Of a stretch of DNA of 64,000 nt, positions 9,469 to 18,609 are shown piece by piece. Source of the DNA: an uncultured Roseibium sp. Lineage in GTDB: Bacteria > Pseudomonadota > Alphaproteobacteria > Rhizobiales > Stappiaceae. The position numbers were made by a program, and so were the translations under genes. Below the pieces are notes generated by a model. It ran no database searches, had not been told where the DNA came from, and saw only the letters and a list, made by a program, of their open reading frames with translations. Numbering within the stretch: position 1 is the first letter of the stretch; each line of letters begins with the position of its first letter. The DNA lies in the NCBI RefSeq assembly GCF_947496995.1, contig NZ_CANMFD010000008.1:62001-126000 (forward strand). Direction: 5' to 3'.

Positions 9469-9882
9469 TTGTTTAAAAAAATACTCATTCCAATCGACCT
9501 GAGCCATGCGGATAGACTTGAAAAGTCAGTTTCCGCTGCCGCTTACCTTGCGAAAATGGACGACATTCCCGTTGTCTTCGCCGCGGTCACGTCCGCGGCA
9601 CCCGGCGCACTCGCGCACACCCCGGAAGAGTTCCGGGCAAAGCTCGACTCCTTTGCCGCCACGCAGGCCGACAAACACGGCATCACTGCTTCAGGTCACG
9701 CCGTGTTTTCCCATGATCCAACCGCGGATATGGAACACGCACTGCTGACGGCCATCCATGAGAGCGGGGCCGATCTGGTCGTGATGCAAACGCATATTCC
9801 CAACCTGTCCGATCATGTCTGGCCCTCCAATGGCGGCCGGATCGCGACACATGCGGACGTATCCGTCTTCCTCGTCAGGTAA
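9469..9882 (+). CDS. Universal stress protein (UspA family)
   Basis: A 137-residue single UspA domain. It has the N-terminal strand KKILIPIDLSH, the central helix LLTAIHESGADLVVMQTH and the C-terminal region ending in VSVFLVR. The usual ATP-binding loop G-2x-G-9x-G-S/T is incomplete here (GRIATHADVSVFLV), so nucleotide binding is uncertain. The start is TTG 9469, placed just after the strong ribosome-binding site GAGGAGGG (9458-9465). It lies 31 bp upstream of a BCCT transporter gene, so it may regulate or accompany that transporter, as the UspA protein TeaD does for the ectoine TRAP transporter of Halomonas. Confidence 0.85.
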   Translation: MFKKILIPIDLSHADRLEKSVSAAAYLAKMDDIPVVFAAVTSAAPGALAHTPEEFRAKLDSFAATQADKHGITASGHAVFSHDPTADMEHALLTAIHESGADLVVMQTHIPNLSDHVWPSNGGRIATHADVSVFLVR

Positions 9883-9913
9883 CCGGAACTCTCGAACAAC
9901 AAGGACCGCGCTC

Positions 9914-11551
9914 ATGAGCGACAACGATTCCAGCCAGGGCATCCCCGACCCGGAGGGAGCCGCCGGCATCATCGACACGAACTACGAGATCGGCCAGGAC
10001 AACATCGAAACCAGCGTCGGCCCGTTCAACCTCGACGTCCACAACCCGGTTTTCCTCATTTCTGGTCTGACGGTCGTTGCCTTTGTCTTTCTGACCCTCG
10101 CCTTCCAGACGGAAGTCGGCCCGCTATTCGACGCCTTGCGCAAATGGCTGACATCCGGCCTCGACTGGTTCTTCATCCTCTCGGCCAATGTTTTCGTCAT
10201 CGTCTGCCTGGTGCTCATCGTGACGCCGTTCGGAAACGTCCGCATCGGTGGCAAGGAAGCGGATCCGGACTATTCCTATTTCGGCTGGTTCGCGATGCTT
10301 TTCGCCGCCGGAATGGGCATTGGCCTGATGTTCTTCGGCGTCCTCGAGCCGGTCTATCACATGGCGTTCTCCGAACCTCTCGGCGTCGCCTCGCCTTTCG
10401 ACGCGGATGGAAACATCATCCCGGAAAACGTGGCCGCTGCAAAGGCGATGGGCATGGCCGCCACCATCTTCCACTGGGGACTCCATCCCTGGGCGATCTA
10501 TGCCGTGGTTGCACTCGCTCTCGCCCTGTTTTCCTTCAACAAGGGACTGCCGCTCACCATGCGCTCGGTGTTCTACCCGATCTTCGGGGAACGCACCTGG
10601 GGCTGGCCGGGCCACATCATCGATATCCTGGCCGTCTTCGCAACGCTGTTCGGCCTCGCCACGTCCCTTGGCTTCGGTGCCCAGCAGGCCAATGCCGGCC
10701 TGGAATTCGTCTTCGGTATTCCGATCAGCATCACGGCCCAGGTGATCCTGATCATCGGCATCACCGCGGTTGCACTGATCTCCGTTTTGCGCGGCCTCGA
10801 CGGCGGCGTCAAAGTGCTTTCCGAGATCAACATGCTGATCGCGGCGCTGTTGCTGGTTTTCGTGATCGTCGCCGGCCCGACCGGAACGCTCGTTTCCAGC
10901 TTCTTCTCCAACCTTGGCGCCTATGCCCGTGAAGTTATCCCGCTCTCCATGCCCTTCGGCCGGGAGGATGACGGTTTCCGTCAGGGTTGGACTTCGTTCT
11001 ACTGGGCCTGGTGGATCTCCTGGTCCCCCTTCGTCGGCATGTTTATCGCCCGTGTCAGCCGTGGCCGGACGGTGCGTGAATTCGTGACCTGCGTCCTGAT
11101 CATTCCGACCATAGTCTCCGTTCTGTGGATGACAGCCTTCGGCGGAACCGCAATCGAGCAGGTGCTGACGGACAGCGGCAGCCAGGTGCGCGAATATGTG
11201 ATTGCCAGCTACAGTCCCGAACTGTCGCTGTTCGGCATGCTGGCGGACCTGCCGATGGCATCGATCACGTCGTTCATCGCCATTATCCTCGTGATCGTCT
11301 TTTTCGTGACGTCCTCGGACTCAGGTTCGCTGGTCATCGATACGATCACCGCCGGTGGCAAGGTCGATGCGCCGATGTCCCAGCGCGTCTTCTGGTGCAC
11401 ATTCGAAGGACTGGTGGCAATTGCCCTGCTCATCGGTGGAGGGCTCGGCGCGCTGCAGGCGATGGCGGTTTCGACCGGGTTCCCGTTCACCATTGTGCTC
11501 CTGCTGGCCTGTTACGCCATCTTCAAGGGTCTCTGGGACGAGCCCCGCTAG
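9914..11551 (+). CDS. BCCT family transporter (betaine/choline/carnitine-type)
   Basis: A 545-residue secondary transporter with about 12 membrane helices. BCCT signatures are GMGIGLMFFGVLEP in the third helix region, the tryptophan-rich segment WTSFYWAWWISWSPFVGMFIARVSRGRT and the SSDSGSLVID region. The usual substrates are glycine betaine, choline, carnitine or DMSP; which one cannot be read here. The GMGIG form is typical of Na+-coupled members. The start is ATG 9914 behind AAGGA. The cytosolic C-terminal tail is short, so strong osmosensing of the BetP kind is less likely. It is paired with the UspA gene and faces a convergent LacI gene. Confidence 0.9.
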   Translation: MSDNDSSQGIPDPEGAAGIIDTNYEIGQDNIETSVGPFNLDVHNPVFLISGLTVVAFVFLTLAFQTEVGPLFDALRKWLTSGLDWFFILSANVFVIVCLVLIVTPFGNVRIGGKEADPDYSYFGWFAMLFAAGMGIGLMFFGVLEPVYHMAFSEPLGVASPFDADGNIIPENVAAAKAMGMAATIFHWGLHPWAIYAVVALALALFSFNKGLPLTMRSVFYPIFGERTWGWPGHIIDILAVFATLFGLATSLGFGAQQANAGLEFVFGIPISITAQVILIIGITAVALISVLRGLDGGVKVLSEINMLIAALLLVFVIVAGPTGTLVSSFFSNLGAYAREVIPLSMPFGREDDGFRQGWTSFYWAWWISWSPFVGMFIARVSRGRTVREFVTCVLIIPTIVSVLWMTAFGGTAIEQVLTDSGSQVREYVIASYSPELSLFGMLADLPMASITSFIAIILVIVFFVTSSDSGSLVIDTITAGGKVDAPMSQRVFWCTFEGLVAIALLIGGGLGALQAMAVSTGFPFTIVLLLACYAIFKGLWDEPR

Positions 11552-11576
11552 ATCACAGGATCACTGCAAACAAAAA

Positions 11577-11604
11577 ACGGGCGGCACTGCCGCCCGTTCT
11601 GTTT
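11577..11604. terminator. Intrinsic terminator between the BCCT and LacI genes
   Basis: The hairpin ACGGGCGGC-ACT-GCCGCCCGT has a 9-bp stem and a 3-nt loop. It is followed on the plus strand by TCTGTTT and flanked on the other side by an A-run (complement T-run). It sits between two convergent genes and probably works in both directions. Confidence 0.8.
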
Positions 11605-11628
11605 CATACTGACTTTCGCCCCCTGGAT

Positions 11629-12720
11629 CTATTCAGCCAGCCTCGGCGCGAGACGCACACCGGGAGGCGGCGAGCTTTCGCGGATCTTCAGTTCCGGTTC
11701 GATCACGATTGGCGTGTTCGGGACCCGCTCCCCGGCGATCTGCCGCAACAGGGTCAGGGCGGCCAGGCGTCCGATCTTGTCCGGCTGATTGCGGATGGTC
11801 GTCAGGGCCGGCGTGCGGGCATCGGCACCGTCAATATCATCGTATCCCGTTATCGCCATGTCCGGCCCCGGCTCGATACCTGCCCTGCGAAGGGTCGTCA
11901 TCATGCCGAACGCCACCAGATCGTTGAAGGCGACAATCGCCGTCGGACGGACCTTTGCCTTGAGGATTTCAGGGACCGCCGCCCGGCCATCGGCCTGGGT
12001 CATCAGTTCGGGCAGATCGAGCTGCTTGTCGGGATCTATCCCGGCCTCGCTCAGAGCTTTACGCCAGCCGGCGTTTCGAAGCCGTCCGGTGGAGCTGTCC
12101 CGCCGTCCGCCGACCATGGCAATATTCGTGTGCCCCTGATCGATCAGGTGTTTGGTGACGAGGGAAGTCCCGGCAAGATCATCTCCGCGCACACACGGCG
12201 CCCAGACACCGGGCACTTCGCGCGCGACCAGCGTCACCGGAATGCCCTGATCCACGAGACGGTTGATCTCCTCGGCGGACGTGCCCACAGACGGGCACAG
12301 GATCAGACCGTCAGCCCGGTGTTGCAGCAGCGTGTTCACGAAAGCCCGCTGGCGAACAACGTCGTCGCGGTGGTTGCAGATGAATATCATCTGCCCCTGT
12401 TCTTCGAGCGCATCCTCGAGCGCGGAAAACACCTCGGCAAAATAGGGATTGAGAATGTCGTGAACGGCCACGCCGACAATCTGGCTGCGGGAGGTCCGCA
12501 AGGAGGCCGCCGACCGGTTATAAATATAGCCGATCTCTTCCGCGGTCTGCTTGACCTTCACCCGCGTCTCCTCGGCGACAAGAGGACTGTCTCGCAAGGC
12601 AAGGGAAACCGTGGCGGTCGAAATTCCGAGATGGTCGGCGATATGCCCGAGCGTGAGCCGCTTACCGGGTTTTTGCGGCAAACCCGGCGTGGGAGACTTT
12701 GATCCGTTGTCTTCAGACAT
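11629..12720 (-). CDS. LacI family transcriptional regulator
   Basis: A 363-residue LacI/GalR repressor. The N-terminal HTH is LTLGHIADHLGISTATVSLALRDSPLVAEETRVKV (about residues 22-56), followed by a hinge and a type 1 periplasmic-binding-protein effector domain (about 80-340) with the usual FNDLVAFGM and TGYDDID segments. About 20 extra residues precede the HTH. It is convergent with the BCCT gene and has no sugar genes beside it, so its regulon is unknown. The ribosome-binding site before ATG 12720 is weak. Confidence 0.92.
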   Translation of the reverse strand: MSEDNGSKSPTPGLPQKPGKRLTLGHIADHLGISTATVSLALRDSPLVAEETRVKVKQTAEEIGYIYNRSAASLRTSRSQIVGVAVHDILNPYFAEVFSALEDALEEQGQMIFICNHRDDVVRQRAFVNTLLQHRADGLILCPSVGTSAEEINRLVDQGIPVTLVAREVPGVWAPCVRGDDLAGTSLVTKHLIDQGHTNIAMVGGRRDSSTGRLRNAGWRKALSEAGIDPDKQLDLPELMTQADGRAAVPEILKAKVRPTAIVAFNDLVAFGMMTTLRRAGIEPGPDMAITGYDDIDGADARTPALTTIRNQPDKIGRLAALTLLRQIAGERVPNTPIVIEPELKIRESSPPPGVRLAPRLAE

Positions 12721-12794
12721 TCACTATTTTCTCAATGGCCGCAGAATATCTGCAAAGACCGTTATAGCTCCCGCGCGAAGAGGTAAACGCATAT

Positions 12795-12817
12795 TTTAGT
12801 CTAGGGCGCGACCTAAA
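12795..12817. promoter_or_regulatory. Possible LacI autoregulatory operator
   Basis: TTTAGTC and GACCTAAA flank an 8-bp GC-rich spacer and form an imperfect inverted repeat with one extra base in the right arm. The site lies 75-97 bp before the LacI start in a 250-bp gap (12721-12970) that holds no other gene. It is a weak candidate. Confidence 0.2.
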
Positions 12818-12970
12818 GCCGTTTCATCTTCACTCATGAGTCCACACCCCGGGCCGGAATGCTGCCAGTATGTTGCCGGTTCCTTGAATGGCGGGAAGAT
12901 AAACGGCACCTCCGGACCGATCACCTTTCCCGCTTTTGGATGAGCTCACGCGGATATACATGAACCGGCG

Positions 12971-13510
12971 TCACTGCGGCGCGGAATCGTCGAATTCTTC
13001 TCTCAGATTGACGACCACCCGCCGGTTTTGCGACTTGCAGGCCACGGCATCGCAATCGGTGACCGGACGCTCCACACCATAGCCCTTGACCCACATCCGC
13101 TTGGGGCTGACGCCCATCTTGACGAGCTCGGCCATGACGGCATTCGCCCTTTTCGTCGAAAGGGTTTTCTGGGCGGCCTCGCTTCCCGAGTCATCGGCAT
13201 GGCCCTGGATCTTGACCAGCCACTTCTTGTTTTGCTTCAGCCAGCTCGCCTGTTTCGTGATCGTGATCCGGGCTTCATCGGTGACGACCGCCGATCCATC
13301 CGCGAAATAGATCCGGCGCCCGACATTGATGATGAACTCTTCCTCGGAACCGGGAGAGATATCGGCAAACCCGGCCGCCGGAGCATTGGTTACATCCGGC
13401 GAGACAAGCCCGCCGGCACTGTTGCAGGCAGCCAGCCCCATCACGCAAAGAAGAGCGACGAATACGCCCCGGCCGAAATGGCCAATCCGATTTCCCAAGA
13501 AAGCCCCCAA
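12971..13510 (-). CDS. OmpA-family lipoprotein
   Basis: A 179-residue outer-membrane-type protein. It has a hydrophobic leader ending in the lipobox LAAC (Cys about 29), a linker, and a C-terminal OmpA peptidoglycan-binding domain (about 65-170) with the IQGHADDSGSEAAQKTLSTKRANAV core and a Cys pair near the end. It probably anchors the outer membrane to peptidoglycan. The start is uncertain: TTG 13510 has AGGA directly against it, while TTG 13498 (GGGGGCTTTC spacing) would shorten it by four residues. It lies next to the L,D-transpeptidase gene on the same strand, 40 bp downstream. Confidence 0.85.
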   Translation of the reverse strand: MGAFLGNRIGHFGRGVFVALLCVMGLAACNSAGGLVSPDVTNAPAAGFADISPGSEEEFIINVGRRIYFADGSAVVTDEARITITKQASWLKQNKKWLVKIQGHADDSGSEAAQKTLSTKRANAVMAELVKMGVSPKRMWVKGYGVERPVTDCDAVACKSQNRRVVVNLREEFDDSAPQ

Positions 13511-13550
13511 TCCTGTCAGTCAGTTACATGTTTTTTTCAAGGTGCCGGTG

Positions 13551-14195
13551 TCAGCCGGCACCGGCGCCGAGATGTTCGAGCACCAGAACCGCTGTCCCCT
13601 TGGGGCAACGCTGATACAGGTCGATCACATCTTCCGGGAACATCCGTACGCAGCCGCTGGAGACGTCATGCCCGATGCTCCAGGGCTCAAGCGTCCCATG
13701 CAGCCGGTAGCCGAGATCCGATCCGTCGCGGTATAGATACAGCGCCCGCGGCCCCAGCGGATTGTTCGCCGCCCCGCCTTCGACCAGACGCGGCAGGTCC
13801 GGCTGACGTTGCAGCATTTCCGGGGGCGGGACCCAGCGCGGCCAGAGCGCCTTCCTGTCGATGCGCGCACGGCCATACCACTTGAAACCTTCGCGGCCGA
13901 CCCCCACGCCATAGCGCAGCGCGGTGTTGTTCTCCCAGATCCAGTAGAGGAAATGATTGGAGGTATCCACGACAACGGTGCCCGGCGGTTCGGGGCTGAA
14001 ATATTTGACCATCTGGCGCCGCCAGACGGGATCGATACGATTGAAATTGGTGCGCCGGAATTGGTAACCGGCATCTTCCTCATAACCATTGAAATAGGCA
14101 TTCGCGGCGGCATTGGCCTGTGCGACCTGCGGCATGAGAAGACTGCCGGCGGTGGCTGCGGCCCCTCCCAGCAACATACGGCGGTTGAGTTCCAT
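13551..14195 (-). CDS. L,D-transpeptidase (YkuD/ErfK family) with a Tat-like signal
   Basis: A 214-residue periplasmic enzyme that would make 3-3 peptidoglycan crosslinks or attach lipoproteins. The N-terminus carries a twin-arginine-like leader (NRRMLLGGAAATAGSLL). The YkuD domain spans about 75-205 with the catalytic motif HGT...S-x-GC-V-R-M (SSGCVRM). The start is ATG 14195 with the strong ribosome-binding site AGGAGGA. The gene lies upstream of the OmpA lipoprotein gene and both act on the cell wall, so co-transcription is plausible. Confidence 0.9.
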   Translation of the reverse strand: MELNRRMLLGGAAATAGSLLMPQVAQANAAANAYFNGYEEDAGYQFRRTNFNRIDPVWRRQMVKYFSPEPPGTVVVDTSNHFLYWIWENNTALRYGVGVGREGFKWYGRARIDRKALWPRWVPPPEMLQRQPDLPRLVEGGAANNPLGPRALYLYRDGSDLGYRLHGTLEPWSIGHDVSSGCVRMFPEDVIDLYQRCPKGTAVLVLEHLGAGAG

Positions 14196-14459
14196 CCCAT
14201 TCCTCCTGAAAACAGGCTGGTGACAAATTCTTATCGGCGTTTCAACGCGATGGGCCAATAAGACTGGAAGTCATCGAGCCCGTCAACCTTTGGACGCCGG
14301 ACCGTCGTACTGCCGACGTCTCGCACAGGACTGAAAATCTGCTTTCAGGCCGTCGTTTCAGAACGCAATCACAGTTAAGAAAGCCCATCGTCTCCGCAAA
14401 CATACTTCCCGGAAACGGACGGAAATGGGCGCCCGCAACAACTTGCCGATATCGACAGC

Positions 14460-15392
14460 CTAGATGCCCTTCACCCGTTCCCGGTAAAGGATGTAGAGGC
14501 CGGACCCGACCACGATGGCGGCTCCCACAAGCGTGCTGAGGGTGGGAACATCTGCGAAGATCAGATAGCCCAGCGCAATCATCCAGACGATCTGACTGTA
14601 GATGAAGGGCGCCAGGACCGGAGCCGGGGCGATCCGGTGCGCCATGATGAAGACGTAATGCCCGCCAGCGCCCAGCGCTCCGGTCGCCAGCAGCAAAACC
14701 CAGGTCCAGAGGTCCTTCGGCGTTTCCCAGACCGACAGGCCCACCGGGGTCATGGCGACAGCCGCAACGAGGCCGGAAATGATCAGCATGCCCGCGGAAC
14801 TGTCGGTCGCGGTCAATTGCCGGGTCAAAAGCGCGTACAGCGCGTAGGTGCACATGGCGGCGACCGAATAGATCGCTGCCCAGTGCATGCCCCCCACGCC
14901 CGGCTGGGTGACAACCAGAACGCCGATGAAACCGACGATGATCGCGCACCAGCGCCGGATCCCGGCCCATTCCCCCAGCAGCGGTCCGGCAAGAGCGGTG
15001 ATCACGAAAGGCGCGGCGAACATGATCGACATGGTTTCGGCGAGCTGCAGATATCGCACGGCAAAGAAATTCAGGATTGTCGTGGAGAGCAGGCAGGCCG
15101 CGCGCACGAGCTGCAGCACCGGACGTCCCGTTTTCAGAAGCGAGGGTGTCTTCCACACACGGAACAGCACAATCGCGATGACGGTATGACTGAGAAAACG
15201 GATCCAGACGATCTGCAGGGTCGGCAGGCTCGCCGAAAGATATTTGGCGATGGCATCCAGCACGGCGAAACACAGGCAGGCCAGAACGATGAGGCTTATC
15301 CCCACCAGAGGCACGACGGGCACGTGCCCCCCGGTCACGAAATGTTTCTGATTGTCCTGCGCCATCGGCAGCGGGCCTTTCCCTGAATTCAT
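14460..15392 (-). CDS. DMT-superfamily EamA transporter
   Basis: A 310-residue inner-membrane protein with about ten transmembrane helices arranged as two EamA repeats (about 30-160 and 175-300). This is the pattern of drug/metabolite exporters. The substrate is unknown. The ATG at 15392 is used. The gene is divergent from the methyltransferase gene (104-bp gap). Confidence 0.88.
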   Translation of the reverse strand: MNSGKGPLPMAQDNQKHFVTGGHVPVVPLVGISLIVLACLCFAVLDAIAKYLSASLPTLQIVWIRFLSHTVIAIVLFRVWKTPSLLKTGRPVLQLVRAACLLSTTILNFFAVRYLQLAETMSIMFAAPFVITALAGPLLGEWAGIRRWCAIIVGFIGVLVVTQPGVGGMHWAAIYSVAAMCTYALYALLTRQLTATDSSAGMLIISGLVAAVAMTPVGLSVWETPKDLWTWVLLLATGALGAGGHYVFIMAHRIAPAPVLAPFIYSQIVWMIALGYLIFADVPTLSTLVGAAIVVGSGLYILYRERVKGI

Positions 15393-15496
15393 CGATTGAT
15401 GAAAGGATACGAAACCGGATGCTTCCGGCCGAAATTCACCGGTTGAGGCAAGTCCGGCCGTGCCCTACGTTGTCCGCAGGCCACGCGGAGACGGAA

Positions 15497-15952
15497 ATGC
15501 CTGTCGCAGAAATTCAAACATGGCTGGGGCGCCTGACGATTCATGAAACTGACGGCGCAATCACCCAGATACAATGGAATGGGCCTCAAGGCCAAGAAGA
15601 AACATCTTTGCTGAAAGAGGCCGGCCGGCAGATTCTGGCCTATCTCGATGGCCGCCTGAAGGATTTCGACCTGCCGCTTGCCCCCAAGGGCGGCGAGCTG
15701 CATCAGGCCGTATTCAAGGCAATGCTGGCGATCCCCTACGGGCAGACAAGAACCTACGGCGATCTGGCCCAGGAACTCGACACCTACGGCCAGCCGATCG
15801 GCCAGGCCTGCGGGGCCAATCCCATCCCCATCGTCATCCCCTGCCACCGCATCCTGTCCGCAAACGGACTGGGCGGCTATTCCGGCGACGGAGGCACAGA
15901 AACCAAAATCGCTCTCCTGAAGCTGGAGGGCGGATTTCCGTTTCTGATCTGA
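15497..15952 (+). CDS. ogt: Methylated-DNA--protein-cysteine methyltransferase (Ogt/AGT)
   Basis: A 151-residue suicide DNA-repair protein that takes alkyl groups from O6-alkylguanine. The catalytic motif IPCHRIL is complete with acceptor Cys116, and the winged-helix DNA-binding segment TRTYGDLAQEL precedes it. The protein is of normal length for a stand-alone Ogt and lacks an Ada domain. ATG 15497 is chosen because the upstream in-frame ATG at 15419 adds 26 residues unlike the family. It is convergent with bphP. Confidence 0.92.
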   Translation: MPVAEIQTWLGRLTIHETDGAITQIQWNGPQGQEETSLLKEAGRQILAYLDGRLKDFDLPLAPKGGELHQAVFKAMLAIPYGQTRTYGDLAQELDTYGQPIGQACGANPIPIVIPCHRILSANGLGGYSGDGGTETKIALLKLEGGFPFLI

Positions 15953-15998
15953 CACCGGTACCCGTTACACGGCGCCAGGATGGCGCAGCGGGGAGAAG

Positions 15999-18596
15999 CT
16001 ATGCGGGCTCTCGTGCCTGATCGGCAAACACCCGGGACAGAGCATCCGAAAGCGAATTGGCGGAAAACGGCTTTTGCAACAGCACACAGGGCGGGTAGGC
16101 CTCGAGAAGTTCCGGCGCCTCACCATAGCCCGTGGCAAGCACGAAGGGCACACCCTCGGCGTGAAGCTTTTCGGCCACCGGCACGGACTGCTCCTCTCCA
16201 AGGTTCACATCAAGAAGCGCGAATGCCGGTGTGTTGTTTTCCAGCCAGGCAAGCGCCGCATGCACCGATGCGACGAGCTTCACATCCGAAGCACCCAGAT
16301 CCTCCAGCATTCCAGCCGCATCCATCGCGATGATCAGGGTGTCCTCCAGCACCAGGCCCTGACCCGCAATGCGGAATTCCTGCGAGGCTGCCGAAGAGGC
16401 AGCCGAGGACTGGTCTTCACCGGATTGACCCTCCGCGACAACAATCTGAGAGATCACCTTTGCCGGCAGTCGGAACCTGGCTTCGACCCCGGTCACCTTG
16501 TACGAGATCTCTGCGTCGCCCCGCAGTTCATGCGGGATCGAGGTCTCGATAATCGTGGATCCGAAACCGCGCCGCTTTGGGGACTGCACCGGCGGGCCGC
16601 CGCGTTCGGTCCACTCGATCAGAAGACCGCCGCTGCTCTCCGCGGTGAGTTTCACCGACACGCGCCCGGAGCCATCGCACAAGGCGCCGTATTTGATCGA
16701 ATTCGTCACCATTTCATGCAGCACAAGCGCCAGAGTGGTGTACGCATTGGGTGTGATCATCGCGTCGGGCCCTTCCAGCGAAAGGCGCTCGGATTTGCTG
16801 TCCGCATAAGCTGCGAATTCGCAGGTAATCAGCGCATGCAGCGAAGCCGGCTCCCACTGTTCCAGGGTCAACTGGTCGTGGGCGCGAGCGAGCGAATGGA
16901 TGCGTCCGTCCAGATTGGAGGTGAATTCCTCAAGCGTTCTGGCGGAAGAACGCGACTGCGCCACAAGCCCGCGCATCAGATTGAGGATGTTGCGCACGCG
17001 GTGGTTCAGTTCCGAGATCAGCAGTTGCTGTTGCTCATGCGCCCGTTTTCGTTCCAGATTGGCCGCATCCGTCACCTTCAGGAAAACTTCCAGAAGGATC
17101 ACGCGCAACAGGTCCGCCGCATGGACCTCCTGTGGCGCCCAGGGCGCGCTGCGCCGCCACACGGTTTCGCGCCAGACCTCGAAGCTCTTGCGCGGCGTAA
17201 GCCGTGCGCCGTTCGGACCGACGGTCACCGGCTTTGAGGGATCGCCCGCCCAATTGACCGTTTCCTCCACCTGTCGACGTGTCAGGACGAGATAATCTCG
17301 CGGTCGTTTGGAAATCGGTATGGCCATCAGCCCGGCAACCCGGTCCGCGTAATCCGCCGCCGGTTCATGAAGTTTGCTCAGGCAGTCCGTCGCGAAGACC
17401 GTGGATCCGATGGACCGGTCCAGGAAGCGCGCGATGGAAAGGAATTCCTCCTCGCTCGGCACCGAGCCCGTGGCATGGAAGCTCTCATCCTCGAACAGGA
17501 CAAGCCCGTCATGCGGGATGACAGACTTGATTTCTTCCGAAACGGAAAGGAGGCTGTCGGCCAGCGTGCGTCCGTTGGCCATGTGCCCCATAAGCAAGGC
17601 GTGCAGCCGGCTGGTGTCCTCTTCGACCGTTTTGCGCTGACCGTCCTCGAACCGGCTCAGCTCGTAAGAGAACATGTGGGCGAACATTTCCACTGCGGTG
17701 CGCCGCTCGTAGTCGATATATCGCGGGCTGTTGTGATGGCAGGCGAACAGCCCCCACAACTCTCCGTCCTTCATGATCGATACGGACATGGAGGCCTCGA
17801 CCCCCATGTTGCGCAGATATTCTATATGGATGGGAGAGACCGACCGCGTGACCGCCAGCGACAGGTCGAGAGGCGTCCCGTCGACAGCACCGGCGGGGCT
17901 GATCTGGCTGCCGGCATCGTTCACATTTGCGATGAGCCGCAAGAGGGAGCGCTTGTAGAGGGCGCGTGCCTGCACCGGAATATCGGATGCGGGAAACATC
18001 ATCCCGTCGTATTTCGCCTGACCGTCGAGCCGCTGTTCCGCGATCACCTTGCCGGAGTGATCGGGCTGAAACTGGTAGACCATGACACTGTCGAACCCGG
18101 TCAGAACCTGCAGGCTGCGCGCGGCGTCGCGGGCGAGCAGGTTCAGATCCCGGTTGCGTCGCAAAGCGGCGATCTGCGGGTAGACTTCCGAAAGCACGTC
18201 GCGTCCGCGTGTGCTGAGCTTCGGCTCGAATTCGACGATCAGATGGCTGCCCGACTGATGTACGGAGACGTCGAACGACTTTCCGCTTTCCCGCATCACG
18301 ACACCAAAGAGCCTGGCGGCTCCCTGAGGGTTTTCCACGGCACGCAGGTTGTCGCGAATGCGGTCAAAGCCTTCGGCAACGATGATTTCGTTCAACGGAC
18401 GTCCGATAGCGTCCTCATGCCGGACATCGAGAATTTCCCGAAGGTTCATCGAGGCATGCTGAATAATCCAGTCGGAGGAAACGGCAACCAATGCACCGTA
18501 GGACTGGACACGTCCGAGTTGGTGAATCGGTTCGCGGTCGCAGTTGGTCAAGTCAACGTGCTGCGCTGCGTCCTGATCCGGATGATTGGTGGTCAA
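15999..18596 (-). CDS. bphP: Bacteriophytochrome hybrid histidine kinase (PAS-GAF-PHY-HWE kinase-receiver)
   Basis: A red/far-red light sensor of 865 residues. The biliverdin-binding Cys19 lies before the PAS domain (NCDREPIH). The GAF domain has the PASDIP motif (about 202-207) and the conserved chromophore His (about 257). The PHY tongue motif PRKSF is at about 468-472. The kinase is of the HWE type: phospho-acceptor His about 532 in ELNHRVRN, N-box Asn about 632, WTE at about 662. A C-terminal receiver carries the phospho-Asp about 796 (LLDVNLG) and Lys about 842. The start is TTG 18596 behind AGGGAA; a further upstream TTG (18650) would run into the heme oxygenase gene. Confidence 0.93.
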   Translation of the reverse strand: MTTNHPDQDAAQHVDLTNCDREPIHQLGRVQSYGALVAVSSDWIIQHASMNLREILDVRHEDAIGRPLNEIIVAEGFDRIRDNLRAVENPQGAARLFGVVMRESGKSFDVSVHQSGSHLIVEFEPKLSTRGRDVLSEVYPQIAALRRNRDLNLLARDAARSLQVLTGFDSVMVYQFQPDHSGKVIAEQRLDGQAKYDGMMFPASDIPVQARALYKRSLLRLIANVNDAGSQISPAGAVDGTPLDLSLAVTRSVSPIHIEYLRNMGVEASMSVSIMKDGELWGLFACHHNSPRYIDYERRTAVEMFAHMFSYELSRFEDGQRKTVEEDTSRLHALLMGHMANGRTLADSLLSVSEEIKSVIPHDGLVLFEDESFHATGSVPSEEEFLSIARFLDRSIGSTVFATDCLSKLHEPAADYADRVAGLMAIPISKRPRDYLVLTRRQVEETVNWAGDPSKPVTVGPNGARLTPRKSFEVWRETVWRRSAPWAPQEVHAADLLRVILLEVFLKVTDAANLERKRAHEQQQLLISELNHRVRNILNLMRGLVAQSRSSARTLEEFTSNLDGRIHSLARAHDQLTLEQWEPASLHALITCEFAAYADSKSERLSLEGPDAMITPNAYTTLALVLHEMVTNSIKYGALCDGSGRVSVKLTAESSGGLLIEWTERGGPPVQSPKRRGFGSTIIETSIPHELRGDAEISYKVTGVEARFRLPAKVISQIVVAEGQSGEDQSSAASSAASQEFRIAGQGLVLEDTLIIAMDAAGMLEDLGASDVKLVASVHAALAWLENNTPAFALLDVNLGEEQSVPVAEKLHAEGVPFVLATGYGEAPELLEAYPPCVLLQKPFSANSLSDALSRVFADQAREPA

Positions 18597-18609
18597 GGCC
18601 GATTCCCTG

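Noticed and set aside
11125..12702. Long plus-strand reading frame antisense to the LacI gene
   Set aside because: It starts inside the BCCT gene and continues across the LacI gene on the other strand. Its translation is low-complexity and matches no family, while both real genes have clear motifs. Long antisense frames are expected at this GC content.
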